Program-made: the position numbers and the translations under genes
Shown here: positions 34,850 through 44,505 of the stretch, piece by piece
Position numbering within the stretch: position 1 is the first letter of the stretch
Layout: each line of letters starts with the position of its first letter
Source: Opitutales bacterium
GTDB taxonomy: Bacteria > Verrucomicrobiota > Verrucomicrobiia > Opitutales > JABSRG01
Length of the DNA stretch: 64,000 nucleotides
NCBI GenBank assembly: GCA_028280845.1
Contig: JANQKZ010000034.1
Location: 92,746-156,745 of the forward strand
Direction: 5' to 3'
The notes under the pieces: model-generated
The model's database searches: none
What the model was told of the DNA's origin: nothing
What the model saw: only the letters and a program-made list of their open reading frames with translations

Positions 34850-36280
34850 ATGATCGTCCGAAGCTGGATAGTTTTCTTATGGATTGTTGCCCTATCCTAT
34901 GGCGAGCGGACCAACGTTCTTCTCATCTGCGTCGACGATCTTCGGCCCGAAATAAAATCCCTGGGAGCAAACTACATTCACTCACCCGCGATAGATACGC
35001 TGGTGGAAAGCGGGCGAGCCTTCACTCGCCATTACGTTCAGGCCCCAACATGTGGAGCTTCGCGATACGCGCTCCTCACCGGGACATACGCGGAAAACGA
35101 AAACCAACGCAGTAACAACGCGCTCTTCAGTGTTGCGTCCGTGGCTGAGACGGAACCGTTTTCGCTACCCAGGCAGTTTCGAGAAAAGGGTTATCGCACG
35201 GTGGCAGTCGGTAAGATATCGCATCATCCCGGTGGGCTTGGGGGAGAAAACTGGGATGACCCCGAGGATCTGGAAATGCCCGGGGCCTGGGTTGTAAACC
35301 TGATGCCCACCAATCCCTGGAAACACCCGCGAGGGGCCATGCACGGGTATGCCGGCGGCAAGGCAAGGATCCGGGGTGAATCGCCCCCGGTCGAGCACAG
35401 GGAAGGGGACGACCTCACTTATACGGATGGTTGGATCACACGTGAAGCGCTCAAACAGATGGCTGAGCTCGCTCAGAGTGAGGAGCCCTTCTTTCTGGCA
35501 GTCGGTATCATGAAGCCCCATCTGCCCTTTGCCGCGCCGCTATCTTACCGCGAATTTTATGATGGGGTCACGCTGCCCCCCATTCCGCACCCGGAAAAAC
35601 CGACTGGCCTGAGTACCTGGCACCGCAGTGGCGAGTTCATGCGAAACTACAACCATGCGGGAAATGACCCCCGCACGGATGTGGCCTACGCCGATTTCCT
35701 GCGCCGTTCTTATGCCGCATGTGTTACTTATGCAGACAGGCAGGTTGCCAGGTTGCTGGAACAACTGGAAAAAACCGGTCTTGCGGAAAATACAATCGTG
35801 CTTCTGTGGGGAGATCATGGTTACCACCTGGGCGAGCATGCTATCTGGGGTAAACACGCCCTCTTTGAAGAATCCCTTCATGCGCCCTTGGTCATCCGCA
35901 CCCCGGGTATGAAGCATCCTGGTGTTCGCACCGATACCATTGTGGAAACCGTCGATATTTACCCGACACTCTGCGAACTGGCCGGGATAGATATTCCTTC
36001 CGGGTTATCTGGAGATTCCCTGGTCGGCCTGCTGCAGGACCCCTCTGCCGGGGATGGCATCGCTATATCCTATTGGAGGAATACTGAGACCATTCGCACT
36101 TCTCGGTACCGGTTGATCCGCCACCAGCGTGAAGAAGGTCCGCCCGCTTATGAATTGTATGACCATGACAGTGCCGAAGGTGGAACTGTGAACATAGCGG
36201 AAGCCTATCCGAAAATCGTCAAGAAGCTTAGCGGCATGATCGATGAAAGCCTGAGTCCGACCAATCCTGAACCCCCCTGA
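34850..36280 (+). CDS. Sulfatase, iduronate-2-sulfatase-like
   Basis: 476 residues with a short signal peptide (MIVRSWIVFLWIVALSYG). NVLLICVDDLRPE is the metal motif; C68-G-A-S-R is the formylglycine site with Ala at the third position, as in iduronate-2-sulfatase-like enzymes; GKISHHP and LLWGDHGYHLGEHAIWGKHALFEES are further active-site blocks characteristic of that subgroup. It lies 7 bases before GH2, in a shared transcript. Confidence 0.92.
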   Translation: MIVRSWIVFLWIVALSYGERTNVLLICVDDLRPEIKSLGANYIHSPAIDTLVESGRAFTRHYVQAPTCGASRYALLTGTYAENENQRSNNALFSVASVAETEPFSLPRQFREKGYRTVAVGKISHHPGGLGGENWDDPEDLEMPGAWVVNLMPTNPWKHPRGAMHGYAGGKARIRGESPPVEHREGDDLTYTDGWITREALKQMAELAQSEEPFFLAVGIMKPHLPFAAPLSYREFYDGVTLPPIPHPEKPTGLSTWHRSGEFMRNYNHAGNDPRTDVAYADFLRRSYAACVTYADRQVARLLEQLEKTGLAENTIVLLWGDHGYHLGEHAIWGKHALFEESLHAPLVIRTPGMKHPGVRTDTIVETVDIYPTLCELAGIDIPSGLSGDSLVGLLQDPSAGDGIAISYWRNTETIRTSRYRLIRHQREEGPPAYELYDHDSAEGGTVNIAEAYPKIVKKLSGMIDESLSPTNPEPP

Positions 36281-36287
36281 ATAATTT

Positions 36288-38978
36288 ATGAAAATCAAAT
36301 TAGCACTTCCCCTGCTCATCCTTGCAGCTTTTCCGGTTCTAGCCAACGCGCAGAGGGTCCATTCTACGGTGAATTCCGGCTGGCTCTTCCATAAAGGGGA
36401 CGTAGACATGAGCCAGACGGATTTGAGCTCCGATGCCTGGACGACGGTCAATCTTCCACACACCTGGAATCGGGAAGACGCTTCCGATGAGGAGGCTGGC
36501 TTTTATCAGGGGCCCGGATGGTATGCCAAGGTGCTTAGCGTACCGGAAGCATGGAGCGCCAAGCAGGTCTTTCTGCACTTTGAAGGGACCAATCAGGAAA
36601 CCGAGGTTTACCTCAATGGAGAAAGGATCGGGAAGCACATTGGCGGTTACACGGCTTTCCGATTCAACCTGTCACCTTACCTGAATTTCGGCAGCCCCAA
36701 TCTGCTAACGGTCCGTGTGACCAACGAAATTAACGAGGACATCCCTCCATTGCGCATGGACTATACCTTTTACGGGGGAATATACCGCGATGTGAGCTTG
36801 ATCGTAGCCGAACCGATCCATTTCGATTTGGATAATGACGCTTCCGACGGGGTGTTCACCAAAACCAACTCCGTGTCGCATGAACGGGCTGACGTTGCGC
36901 TATTCGGGAAGATTTTCAACACAGAGAAGCAAAACCGGAAGATCCGTATGAAAACGCGCGTCATGGATCACCAGCAACGTGTGGTCGCTTCAGAAAACAG
37001 GGAAGTCATGCTACCTGCCGGGCAGGCAGCAGAATTTGAAACCGGAAGTCTGGTCATCAGCAACCCCTCACTCTGGTCCCCGGACGACCCGTATTTGTAT
37101 CAGGTAATCACCCAGATCTTTAGCACGGGGAGAGATGAACAGCTGCTGGATGAGATGGTTCTGCCGCTGGGCCTGCGCTGGTTCGAATTTGACGAGCAAA
37201 ACCGGTTTATTTTGAACGGCGAGCCGCTCAAACTGGTGGGTGCCAACCGGCACCAGGACAGGTTAGGGAAGGGAAGCGCTCTTTTAGATGAGCATCACCG
37301 CAGTGACTATGAGCACATCAAGGACCTGGGGATGAACTTTATCCGCACCGCTCATTATCCCCAGGACAAATCGGTGTATGAGGCGTGCGATCGGCTGGGC
37401 CTGTTGGTCTGGACCGAAATGCCGGGGACCGTCCGCATCACCCAATCCGACGCGTTCACCGAGAACAGCCTGAACATGCAGCGCGAACACATTCGACAGA
37501 CTCGCAATCATCCGAGTGTGGTGTTTTACGGCTACATGAACGAAGTGATGATCCAGTTGTTTGGCAGCCGTAACCGAAACATGCCCGAGGCGGAGAGACG
37601 GCAAATTGCCGATGCCACGGTCGAGCTTGCGAACAAGCTGGAGAAGCTGACCAAGCGGGAGGCTCCGGATCGACATACCGTGATGGCCGTCCACTACACA
37701 AGCTGGATTGAAGATGGATATAATCGATACGGGCTGGCTCAGGTCCCCGACGTGCTCGGGTGGAATCTCTACTTCGGTTGGTATTATGGGGACATGGAGG
37801 ACCTCACACCCTACCTGGCGGACCAGCATGCACGGTTCCCCGATCGGCCCCTGATCCTCTCTGAATACGGTCCCGGGGCTGATGTGCGGAACCATTCTCT
37901 CACACCACTCCCCTGGGATTTTACTGAGGACTATCAGTTGATTATGCATGAGTCCTATCTGGAGCAGATGATGAACATGACCTGGCTTGCCGGCTTCGCC
38001 GCGTGGAACTTCGCCGATTTCGGGTCAGAGCGACGAGGAGATGCCCATCCCCATGTGAACCAAAAAGGCCTTGTGAATTACGACCGCTCAGAGAAAGCGG
38101 TGGCGAATCTTTATCGGGCCTATTTTTCCGACGAACCTGTCCTCTACATCGCCTTGCGGAATTACACCGAGCAGGCAGGAATTGAAGACCGTGAGGAGAG
38201 CGGTGCCAGCACCCAACCGGTCACCATTTTGACCAACGCCGACGCGGTGGAATTGTTCCTCAATGGAGAGTCCCTGGGGGAGAAAAGCGTCACCCGGCAC
38301 AAAGTGGTTTTCCAGGTTCCCTTTACCGAAGCCAGCAATGTGTTGGTGGCAAAAGATAATCGCGGAGTGAAAGATGAAATCGAAGTCGATTTTTCTCTTT
38401 ACACCCGGCCGATGGTGGCAGACGTCCCGAAAAGCATCGCCGTCAATGTGGGGGCACACTGGACCTACCAGGACCCGTCGACCCGCAAATTATGGCTGGC
38501 TGATCGCGAGTATACCCCCGGGTTGTGGGGATATGAGGGCGGACAGCCTTTGATCCGGACCGGTGGTCGCCAGGACAAAACCGGTCTCTCCAATGACATC
38601 ATGGGGACCGACAACGATCCGCTCTTCCAGACCTTCGTCGAAGGGATAGAGAGCTACCGATTTGATGTGAAACCGGCTCTCTACGAAGTGGAAGTCTGTT
38701 TCATTGAGCCCGACCGCAACACCCGGGAAGAAACACTGATCTATAATTTCGAAATGGATTCGGACAATGACTCCGAGGCAGGAGAACGGGTGTTCAGCAT
38801 GGAAATCAACGGCGTGCGCGTTTTGCACGACCTCAATCTTGCGCAGGAGTATGGGCCGCTGCGCGCCGCCACCTTCCGTTTCCGCATCCTGGCCAAGGAC
38901 CAGGAAGGGATCTACATCCACTTCATTCCGGAGGAAGGAGAGCCGGTATTGAGCGGCATCTCCCTAACCCCTTTGTAA
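36288..38978 (+). CDS. GH2 beta-galactosidase-like glycoside hydrolase, secreted
   Basis: 896 residues with a signal peptide (MKIKLALPLLILAAFPVLANAQ). Sugar-binding N-domain (VNLPHTWNREDASDEEAGFYQGPGWYAK), immunoglobulin-like domain, then a TIM barrel starting GANRHQDRLGKGSAL with acid/base Glu in VVFYGYMNEV and nucleophile Glu in LILSEYGPGADV. DUF4982-like and malectin-like domains follow (KPALYEVEVCFIEPD). Probably cleaves beta-galactosides released from a sulfated galactan; related specificities (glucuronidase, mannosidase) cannot be excluded. Confidence 0.9.
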   Translation: MKIKLALPLLILAAFPVLANAQRVHSTVNSGWLFHKGDVDMSQTDLSSDAWTTVNLPHTWNREDASDEEAGFYQGPGWYAKVLSVPEAWSAKQVFLHFEGTNQETEVYLNGERIGKHIGGYTAFRFNLSPYLNFGSPNLLTVRVTNEINEDIPPLRMDYTFYGGIYRDVSLIVAEPIHFDLDNDASDGVFTKTNSVSHERADVALFGKIFNTEKQNRKIRMKTRVMDHQQRVVASENREVMLPAGQAAEFETGSLVISNPSLWSPDDPYLYQVITQIFSTGRDEQLLDEMVLPLGLRWFEFDEQNRFILNGEPLKLVGANRHQDRLGKGSALLDEHHRSDYEHIKDLGMNFIRTAHYPQDKSVYEACDRLGLLVWTEMPGTVRITQSDAFTENSLNMQREHIRQTRNHPSVVFYGYMNEVMIQLFGSRNRNMPEAERRQIADATVELANKLEKLTKREAPDRHTVMAVHYTSWIEDGYNRYGLAQVPDVLGWNLYFGWYYGDMEDLTPYLADQHARFPDRPLILSEYGPGADVRNHSLTPLPWDFTEDYQLIMHESYLEQMMNMTWLAGFAAWNFADFGSERRGDAHPHVNQKGLVNYDRSEKAVANLYRAYFSDEPVLYIALRNYTEQAGIEDREESGASTQPVTILTNADAVELFLNGESLGEKSVTRHKVVFQVPFTEASNVLVAKDNRGVKDEIEVDFSLYTRPMVADVPKSIAVNVGAHWTYQDPSTRKLWLADREYTPGLWGYEGGQPLIRTGGRQDKTGLSNDIMGTDNDPLFQTFVEGIESYRFDVKPALYEVEVCFIEPDRNTREETLIYNFEMDSDNDSEAGERVFSMEINGVRVLHDLNLAQEYGPLRAATFRFRILAKDQEGIYIHFIPEEGEPVLSGISLTPL

Positions 38979-38994
38979 GCCTTATGATCTTTCT

Positions 38995-39070
38995 GCTGCT
39001 CGCCGGCTCATCGGTAGTAGGGGTAACTATGAAGCCGAGTCTCGAGATCGGTCCGAGACCGGCGAGCAGC
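38995..39070. repeat. Inverted repeat between GH2 and DNRLRE genes
   Basis: GCTGCTCGCCGG (38995-39006) pairs perfectly with CCGGCGAGCAGC (39059-39070) across a 52-base interior that has further self-complementary patches. No T-tract follows, so it may be an mRNA stabilising or processing structure. Confidence 0.65.
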
Positions 39071-39160
39071 CTGTATTTGTGGGAAAGTTCCCGCTAACCC
39101 CAAGACCGACTGAAGACCCATCACAAGAAATAGGATTAAACCCGGACCCAAATTTAACTC

Positions 39161-40963
39161 ATGAAACGAAATCTTATAAAACTCTTTCCAATCCTTACCT
39201 TACTGCTGGTCGCTTTCCAAGGGGCCCCTGCAGCGGTTCAAAAATTTACCATCGCAGGGAATGAAGATGTGGCTGATGTGGCCCTGCGCGGGAATGATTT
39301 TGGCGGGTGGAATTACGGTCGCGGCATTCTTCTGGAAGCAGGCTATTTTATCGGACTCTATGACACCCATCCTGGCGCCAGCCTTCTACGGTTTAACGCA
39401 TCGGGCTTGGAGGTCGACCAGGTGAAATCGGCAATAATCCGGCTCTACAAGCCGCGCTCGATGAGCCAACAGGGACCGGTTGAGGTGAGCGTATTTCAAG
39501 TCAGCAAGGCCAATGGAGACTGGGTGGAAGGCGGCTCCGCCAGCCAGAGAGAACCGGGTGCTGTAAGCTGGCGACTAAAAGCGAAAAACCAGCCATGGGC
39601 TGGCGCGGAAGGTTGTTCCCTCGCGGGTATCGATTATGAATTGCCCGCCTTGAGCCCGACTCAATCCGTGTTTCCGGAAACTTCCGGATGGATCGAATTC
39701 CCCCTGCCACCTCAGCTGGTCCAATCGTGGATCGAAAACCCGAAGACCAACTACGGACTCTACATCCGGGCGCAGGAGGATGCGGATTTAACCGATGAGG
39801 CCTATTTCTTCTCGAGTGAACATCCGTCTGGCAAAGGCCCCCAGCTGGTGATTGAAGCCATCTCCGGTCCAGCCAGAGGTGCCAAGCAGAAGTGGGCGTG
39901 GAACCCACCCAAATTCATGCCGCCGGTCGATAGCCCGGAATATGCGAAGTGGAAGGAAATCGGCCGAGGCCGATACAAGGACTGGGCGACCGGTCCGGAA
40001 ATGCACCTCACCGATGAGCAGGGCCTTTGGCCTTATCATTGGGACACGCATATCCGGGTCAATACCCTGGCCGAGTGCTTCATCCCATTGGCCAAGAGCC
40101 TGGTCCGCTTGAAGGCCTGTATTGCCGAAGACAATCAGGAGGCGTTTACTGATGAATTTGAGTTCGTCCGGCGTCACCTGCTGAAATACGAAGATGTGAA
40201 GGGCATGCGTATCCACCAGAGCGGACCGGTAGCGGAGGAGCTGACCAGCATCCAGCTTGGCACCATGCTCGGAAAAGAGAAGTTTGGTGTCCATGCCAAG
40301 GAGGGAATATCAAAATACCCGCAACGATCATCCGAGGAAATCCTACGACTCATCGACAGAGAATTAGGGAAGCTGCGCAGTGAGTGGAAGGTCAGCGATG
40401 AGCAATGGGACACCATGGAAGAATACATCCGCCTGTTTGAGGGAAACCGATGGCACGAGGGCAATATGACGGGAAAATATATGAGGGAGGTGCAGACGAT
40501 GCTCGAGACAGGGGAGCAGAGTGAACACCTCTATGTCTCCGCCCGAAAACTGTTCTACCACCACAAGCTTTACGTCTATTGGCTTTCCGATTTTAACACG
40601 CCGAAATGGAACCTCTGGATGAACATCGTCAAGGTGGATCCACGGCATGTTGCCCAGGAGTTCCTCGATGCGAGAGACGATAACTATCGACTCGACAGTT
40701 ATTACAGTCAGCTTGAGCGGATTCGTGAATACTACTGGTACCCCCCCGTCCTCTATGTGGAACCGGGGGACGACTCCATGCCCATAGGTGGATTCGGGAC
40801 CCGCGAATGGCCGTTCACAACGGTGGCAGAAGCCGTAGCGGTGGCATCGGATGGCACGGAGATCCGGGTCGCCGGAAAAGTCGACATCGCTTCGGTGGAC
40901 CGGCGAAACAAAAACCTGGTTATCGAGGATGGCTATAACGCCACCTTTAACTTCAAGCCGTGA
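39161..40963 (+). CDS. Secreted DNRLRE / beta-helix-start protein
   Basis: 600 residues with a signal peptide (MKRNLIKLFPILTLLLVAFQGAPAA). Residues 30-240 look like a DNRLRE (CBM96-like) module: SLLRFNASGLEVDQVKSAIIRLYKPRS and VSVFQVSKANGDWVEGG. The centre (260-510) is helical and Trp-rich with no recognised family. The last 60 residues (GGFGTREWPFTTVAEAVAVASDGTEIRVAG) match the first turn of right-handed beta-helix proteins, then stop. It may bind or cleave the target glycan. Confidence 0.7.
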   Translation: MKRNLIKLFPILTLLLVAFQGAPAAVQKFTIAGNEDVADVALRGNDFGGWNYGRGILLEAGYFIGLYDTHPGASLLRFNASGLEVDQVKSAIIRLYKPRSMSQQGPVEVSVFQVSKANGDWVEGGSASQREPGAVSWRLKAKNQPWAGAEGCSLAGIDYELPALSPTQSVFPETSGWIEFPLPPQLVQSWIENPKTNYGLYIRAQEDADLTDEAYFFSSEHPSGKGPQLVIEAISGPARGAKQKWAWNPPKFMPPVDSPEYAKWKEIGRGRYKDWATGPEMHLTDEQGLWPYHWDTHIRVNTLAECFIPLAKSLVRLKACIAEDNQEAFTDEFEFVRRHLLKYEDVKGMRIHQSGPVAEELTSIQLGTMLGKEKFGVHAKEGISKYPQRSSEEILRLIDRELGKLRSEWKVSDEQWDTMEEYIRLFEGNRWHEGNMTGKYMREVQTMLETGEQSEHLYVSARKLFYHHKLYVYWLSDFNTPKWNLWMNIVKVDPRHVAQEFLDARDDNYRLDSYYSQLERIREYYWYPPVLYVEPGDDSMPIGGFGTREWPFTTVAEAVAVASDGTEIRVAGKVDIASVDRRNKNLVIEDGYNATFNFKP

Positions 40964-41013
40964 CCCCTGTCTCGGGAAAAATGAATCACCAACCGACCGG
41001 AAAGAGATTCCCC

Positions 41014-42585
41014 ATGATAATTTTAACAAGAAGCGTCATCCTCAGCGTTGTGATTTTGGGCCTGGTTTTCTGGTCCGTCGGTGCTGCGACCGAGAGGCCC
41101 AATATTATTTTCATTCTGGTCGATGATATGGGCTGGTCGGACCTTGGGTGCTACGGAGCGGAAATCCATACCCCGAATATTGATTCGCTGGCTACCAATG
41201 GAATCCGGTTCACGCAGTTTTATAATACAGCCAAGTGCAATACCACGCGGGCTTCCGTGCTGACTGGACTCTATCATCAGCAATGCGATATGACTGGTCC
41301 GAACGTCATGAAGAACAGCGCCACCCTGGGCGAAGTGCTCCGCCCTGCCGGCTACCGGACCCTGGCTTCAGGAAAACACCATGGCACGGAAAACCTCCTA
41401 GACCGCGGGTTCGACCACTATTACGGCTTGCGCGATGGCTGCAGCAACTTCTGGAACCCCGGAATTCAGCGACCAGGTGAGCCGGCACCCGCCCGGAAGC
41501 GCGCACGATATTGGTGCGACGATGCAACCACCTACCATCCTTATACCCCTGAAGACCGGAATTTTTATACGACCGACGCCTTCACCGACAAGGCACTGGA
41601 ATGGCTGGATGATCCGGACCTCCACCAGAAACCGTTTTTCCTCTACCTGGCCTACACGGCGCCCCATTTCCCGCTTCACGCCTGGCCGACGGATATCGCC
41701 AAGTATGCGGGGGTGTACGACGAGGGCTATTTGCCTATCCGCGAGGCTCGTTACCATCGCATGATTGAAATGGGGCTCATTGATCCCGATAAAAATCCCC
41801 TCCCCGAATGGGACGGAAAAGACTGGGACCAGCACGATGACCTGGAACGGCGGAAAGAAATACGCCGGATGGAAATTTATGCCGCGATGATGGATCGGTT
41901 GGACCAGAACATCGGCCGCATCCTCAACAAACTCAAGGCTCAGGGAAAACTGGAGAATACCCTGATCATGTTCGCTTCCGACAACGGGGCCTGTCCCGAC
42001 GACACCATACGGGCCAAAGATAAATCCACGCGCCTGGAGGATTTTGGAAAGATCAACAGCTATGAGACCATTGGGCAGAGCTGGGCTACCGTTCAGAATA
42101 CCCCCCTGCGCATGTGGAAGGGGCACAGCCACGAAGGGGGAATCCGCACCCCGTTTGTTGTGTTCTGGCCAGCAGGTATCCGTCAGGCCGGCGCCATTCA
42201 TCGGGAACCCGGACATGTGATTGATATCATGCCGACGCTGCTTGAGCTGACTGGCGCTGTCTATCCGGAAAAGGCCAATCGCATGGGAACCCTTCCACTC
42301 GAGGGTATCAGCCTGGTCCCCGCCTTTCAGGGAAAGCCTCTCGACCGGCCCAATCCGCTGTTTTGGGAGTATTCCGAAGGCTTCGCCATTCGCGACGGGA
42401 ATATGAAAGCCGTCCGTATGCGCCGGGCCGTGGACCGCGAATGGGAGCTCTATGATTTCTCAAGGGATGAAAACGAGACCTACGACCTTGCGTTGGTCAT
42501 GCCGGAAAAACTCCAGGCAATGAAAAGGCAGTGGGAAGCGTGGTATGCTTCGGTCTTGGCGTATGAAACTAGCGTTAAGGAGTAA
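41014..42585 (+). CDS. Sulfatase with CNTTR active-site motif, secreted
   Basis: 523 residues from the ATG preceded by GGAAAGAG at good spacing; the frame is open upstream but less plausible. Signal peptide MIILTRSVILSVVILGLVFWSVGA. Motifs: NIIFILVDDMGWSDLGCYG, C75-N-T-T-R (formylglycine site with Thr instead of Pro/Ala at the third position), SGKHHG in place of GKWH, FASDNGACPDD, and GIRTPFVVFWPA. Resembles the arylsulfatase (AslA) group. Confidence 0.9.
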   Translation: MIILTRSVILSVVILGLVFWSVGAATERPNIIFILVDDMGWSDLGCYGAEIHTPNIDSLATNGIRFTQFYNTAKCNTTRASVLTGLYHQQCDMTGPNVMKNSATLGEVLRPAGYRTLASGKHHGTENLLDRGFDHYYGLRDGCSNFWNPGIQRPGEPAPARKRARYWCDDATTYHPYTPEDRNFYTTDAFTDKALEWLDDPDLHQKPFFLYLAYTAPHFPLHAWPTDIAKYAGVYDEGYLPIREARYHRMIEMGLIDPDKNPLPEWDGKDWDQHDDLERRKEIRRMEIYAAMMDRLDQNIGRILNKLKAQGKLENTLIMFASDNGACPDDTIRAKDKSTRLEDFGKINSYETIGQSWATVQNTPLRMWKGHSHEGGIRTPFVVFWPAGIRQAGAIHREPGHVIDIMPTLLELTGAVYPEKANRMGTLPLEGISLVPAFQGKPLDRPNPLFWEYSEGFAIRDGNMKAVRMRRAVDREWELYDFSRDENETYDLALVMPEKLQAMKRQWEAWYASVLAYETSVKE

Positions 42586-42593
42586 AACTTGTA

Positions 42594-43988
42594 ATGAAAA
42601 TTGTGATACTTGGACTGGGTGCCGCCTTGATCCTGCCTTTTCCGACTTTTGGCGATCAGTCCGAGCCGCGAATGGCCCAGGTCCGTCCGAAAGACATGAA
42701 CCGGACGGGGGAGCGCTATTACGAGGATTGGCAAACCCTTGAGGTGCGGACGGTGGACGGCCTCGAGGATTACGAACCGCGGGGTATTCCGCTCGGGCGC
42801 TACGGTGACCGCACCGACATGCAATTCGAAGCTACTGGTTTTTATTACACGAAACAGGTGGACGGAAAATGGTGGATCCTATCGCCGGATGGGCACCCGT
42901 TGATTCACATTGCGATGAATTCGGTTAACCTGAGGGTCTCGGACCGGATCAAAAAAAGCTTCGATGGCAAGTATTCAAGTCTGGAAGCCTGGGCAGACGA
43001 TGCAGTTTCGCTTTTGAAACGCTATGGCTACAATGGGGCGGGGTGTTGGGCCGATGTGGACCAGATCCGCGCCTACAATGAGCGGCACAACACCCACTTT
43101 TCCTACGTGTATCATCTCAGCATGGTGGCGGACTACCGGGATACCCTCGACCGCTCGCGGGGATACCACGAAAGCGGGCAGGAACTGTTTCCGGTTTTTG
43201 ATAAGGAGTTTGAAGCCTATTGTGTCTACCGGGCCAGCAAGCTGGTGGCCTACCGGGATGATCCCAACCTGTTCGGATATTCCTTCGACAACGAGTTAAC
43301 GTGGGCACGCGACCTGTTGGACACCTACCTGACGCTCCCTGAGAAGGACTCCGGCTACCAGGCTGCTATGAACTGGTTGACAGCCCGTGGCCTTACGCCG
43401 GTGGGTCCGTTTACCGATGGTATCCGGGACCAGTTTCGTGCCTTTGTCATGGACCGGTATTTCAGTGCGATATCCAAGGCCATTCGTGAGGTAGACCCCA
43501 ATCACATGTTGCTGGGATCCCGTTTCTACTGGAACAACCGAATTTACTTCGACGACAATCAAAGCGGCATGCTGACCAACCCCCTGGTTTTCCAAACCGC
43601 CGGGAAGTATGTGGATATCCTTCAGTGTAATTACTATTTCCGCTGGACCCCGGTTCCCGAGGAAATCGATGCCTGGACCGAATGGTCTGGGCGTCCCTTC
43701 ATGATTACGGAGTGGTATGTCAAGGGGGACGACACCGGGATGAGAAATCGGAGAGGCGCAGGCTGGATCGTGGGAACGCAGGAAGAACGCGGGATGTTTT
43801 ATCAGAATTTCGCATTGCAGCTGCTGGAATCTCCCAACTGCGTTGGCTTTCATTGGTTCAGATACCAGGACAAGGAAGGGTCTAACCGTGGCGTCGTGGA
43901 CTACGATTTTAATCCCTACCCGGTTGTTCTGGAGTGGATGGATGAACTTAACAGCCAGGTCTACAGCCTGAGGGATCATTTCCAGTAG
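42594..43988 (+). CDS. GH50-like agarase/galactanase, secreted
   Basis: 464 residues with a leader (MKIVILGLGAALILPFPTFG). GKWWILSPDGHPLIHIAMNSVN opens a TIM barrel; FGYSFDNELTW carries a probable acid/base Glu after Asn, and RPFMITEWYVKG a probable nucleophile Glu. This pattern and the ending (GFHWFRYQDKEGSNRGVVDYDFNPY) recall GH50 beta-agarases and other clan-A galactanases. The family assignment is by eye. It sits 8 bases after the sulfatase, in the same transcript. Confidence 0.72.
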   Translation: MKIVILGLGAALILPFPTFGDQSEPRMAQVRPKDMNRTGERYYEDWQTLEVRTVDGLEDYEPRGIPLGRYGDRTDMQFEATGFYYTKQVDGKWWILSPDGHPLIHIAMNSVNLRVSDRIKKSFDGKYSSLEAWADDAVSLLKRYGYNGAGCWADVDQIRAYNERHNTHFSYVYHLSMVADYRDTLDRSRGYHESGQELFPVFDKEFEAYCVYRASKLVAYRDDPNLFGYSFDNELTWARDLLDTYLTLPEKDSGYQAAMNWLTARGLTPVGPFTDGIRDQFRAFVMDRYFSAISKAIREVDPNHMLLGSRFYWNNRIYFDDNQSGMLTNPLVFQTAGKYVDILQCNYYFRWTPVPEEIDAWTEWSGRPFMITEWYVKGDDTGMRNRRGAGWIVGTQEERGMFYQNFALQLLESPNCVGFHWFRYQDKEGSNRGVVDYDFNPYPVVLEWMDELNSQVYSLRDHFQ

Positions 43989-44014
43989 AGATTTTTAAAA
44001 TGGAGAAAGATAAA

Positions 44015-44449
<435 letters not shown>

Positions 44450-44505
44450 GTAACATCGCAAGCGATTCTCCACACAACCTCCCAACGCCAAGAGAAGGAA
44501 CAGGA

